Made by a program: the position numbers and the translations under genes. 14,570 bases of DNA. Source: Chloroflexota bacterium. GTDB taxonomy: Bacteria; Chloroflexota; Dehalococcoidia; SM23-28-2; RBG-16-64-32. Of this stretch, positions 14,171 to 14,570 are shown in pieces. The notes under the pieces are model-generated. The model was given only the letters and a program-made list of their open reading frames with translations. It searched no databases and had not been told where the DNA came from. The DNA is taken from NCBI GenBank assembly GCA_005882715.1, contig VBEI01000137.1, forward strand, positions 1 to 14,570, given 5' to 3'. How positions within the stretch are numbered: position 1 is the first letter of the stretch; every line of letters starts with the position of its first letter.

Positions 14171-14268
14171 ATGTCATTCCGAGCCGCGTGCTTCGCTCAT
14201 ACTGTTCGCAACGGGGTAATCGCTCGATCAAGAACCCCCCTCGGCGACAACTCGCGAGGAATCTTGCG
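14171..14268. repeat. Dispersed-repeat-like element between tsaE and tsaB
   Basis: One end is ATGTCATTCCGAGC (14171-14184) and the other is GCGAGGAATCTTGCG (14254-14268). From memory these are the two halves of a short repeat found many times in some genomes, where they are normally adjacent (TGTCATTCCGAGCG...GCGAGGAATCTT). Here about 70 bp separate them. Next to the first half, CTTCGCTCA (14191-14199) repeats part of the motif. The far end lies inside the tsaE frame and covers its stop. Copy number in this genome cannot be seen from one window. Confidence 0.55.
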
Positions 14269-14570
14269 CCCCTCCGTCGGACATCGCCTTGACCATCTCC
14301 TGCGCCCTCTGCCCCTCCGCCGACACACTCAGCGTCCGCGAGTTCTCTCCCGTCACCTCGAAGTCAACTCGCAGGTGCTCTTCCGGCAACACTCGGTCCC
14401 CCGCCCGCTCGGGCCACTCGACGACGAGAACGCCGTCAGAGCTGATCTCGTCGAGTGCCAGCTGCGCGACTTGGTCAGGGTCCTCCAACCGGTAAAGGTC
14501 CGCATGATAGAGCTTCACGCGTCCCGGATATTCTCCGAGGAGCACAAACGATTTCGACGATACGGAGCTG
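14228..14570 (-). CDS. tsaE: tRNA t6A ATPase TsaE, N-terminus beyond the window
   Basis: The P-loop ATPase that drives turnover of the TsaB-TsaD complex in t6A synthesis. Only the last 114 residues are present; the Walker A region lies outside the right edge. What is visible matches the family: FVLLGEYPGRVKLYHADLYRLED, then LDEISSDGVLVVEWPERAGD, the typical LxEixxdgvxviEWpe region, and LPEEHLRVDFEV. The frame continues through 14569 with no stop. The last 13 residues (AQDSSRVVAEGGS) are encoded by the repeat-like sequence at 14171-14268 and do not resemble TsaE, so the natural C-terminus was probably replaced or extended. tsaB follows after 84 nt. Confidence 0.9.
   Translation of the reverse strand, partial: SSVSSKSFVLLGEYPGRVKLYHADLYRLEDPDQVAQLALDEISSDGVLVVEWPERAGDRVLPEEHLRVDFEVTGENSRTLSVSAEGQRAQEMVKAMSDGGAQDSSRVVAEGGS

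Overview
This window looks like an ordinary stretch of core chromosome from a GC-rich bacterium. A Chloroflexota (Dehalococcoidia-like) origin is my best guess. It rests on the style of the protein sequences, on the presence of a large LonC/AAA_32-type protease beside a classical Lon, and on a dispersed-repeat motif between tsaB and tsaE. That assignment is inference and would need a 16S or marker-protein search. I found no CRISPR array, prophage, transposase, toxin-antitoxin pair or recognisable defence system, and I did not find a convincing undescribed system.

Layout. Bases 1-283 are non-coding: an inverted repeat at the left edge, a strong -10 box and a structured leader of about 155 nt for gyrA. 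A plus-strand block follows: gyrA, a RidA-family gene, hsp20 and lon (284-6278). Its members are 7 nt apart, overlapping by 4 nt, and 40 nt apart, so they probably form one operon joining DNA topology with metabolite and protein quality control. A D-2-hydroxyacid dehydrogenase converges on lon from the minus strand (6294-7364) and seems to have a nearly leaderless promoter. Then comes a small mosaic region (7365-8129): an imperfect inverted repeat, a GIY-YIG nuclease-domain ORF, and two tandem serine tRNA genes (anticodons CGA and GGA).

From 8130 to 9932 the minus strand carries a pair of small single-helix membrane proteins resembling the ytxG-ytxH pair, and mnmA (tRNA 2-thiouridylase). rsfS (ribosomal silencing factor) lies divergently from mnmA on the plus strand and seems to need a CTG start. 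From 10382 to the right edge the minus strand carries a gene series that reads, in transcription order, tsaE (cut by the edge), tsaB, ndk and the LonC-like protease. TsaB and TsaE belong to the t6A tRNA-modification machinery.

The content is dominated by translation and tRNA functions (two tRNA-Ser, mnmA, rsfS, tsaB, tsaE) and protein quality control (Hsp20, two different Lon-type Ser-Lys proteases). The points most worth a second look are the dispersed repeat that seems to have rewritten the TsaE C-terminus, the inverted repeat at the GIY-YIG/dehydrogenase junction, the Walker B substitution in the LonC-like protein, the CTG start of rsfS, and the natural quinolone-pocket residues and altered GyrA box in gyrase.
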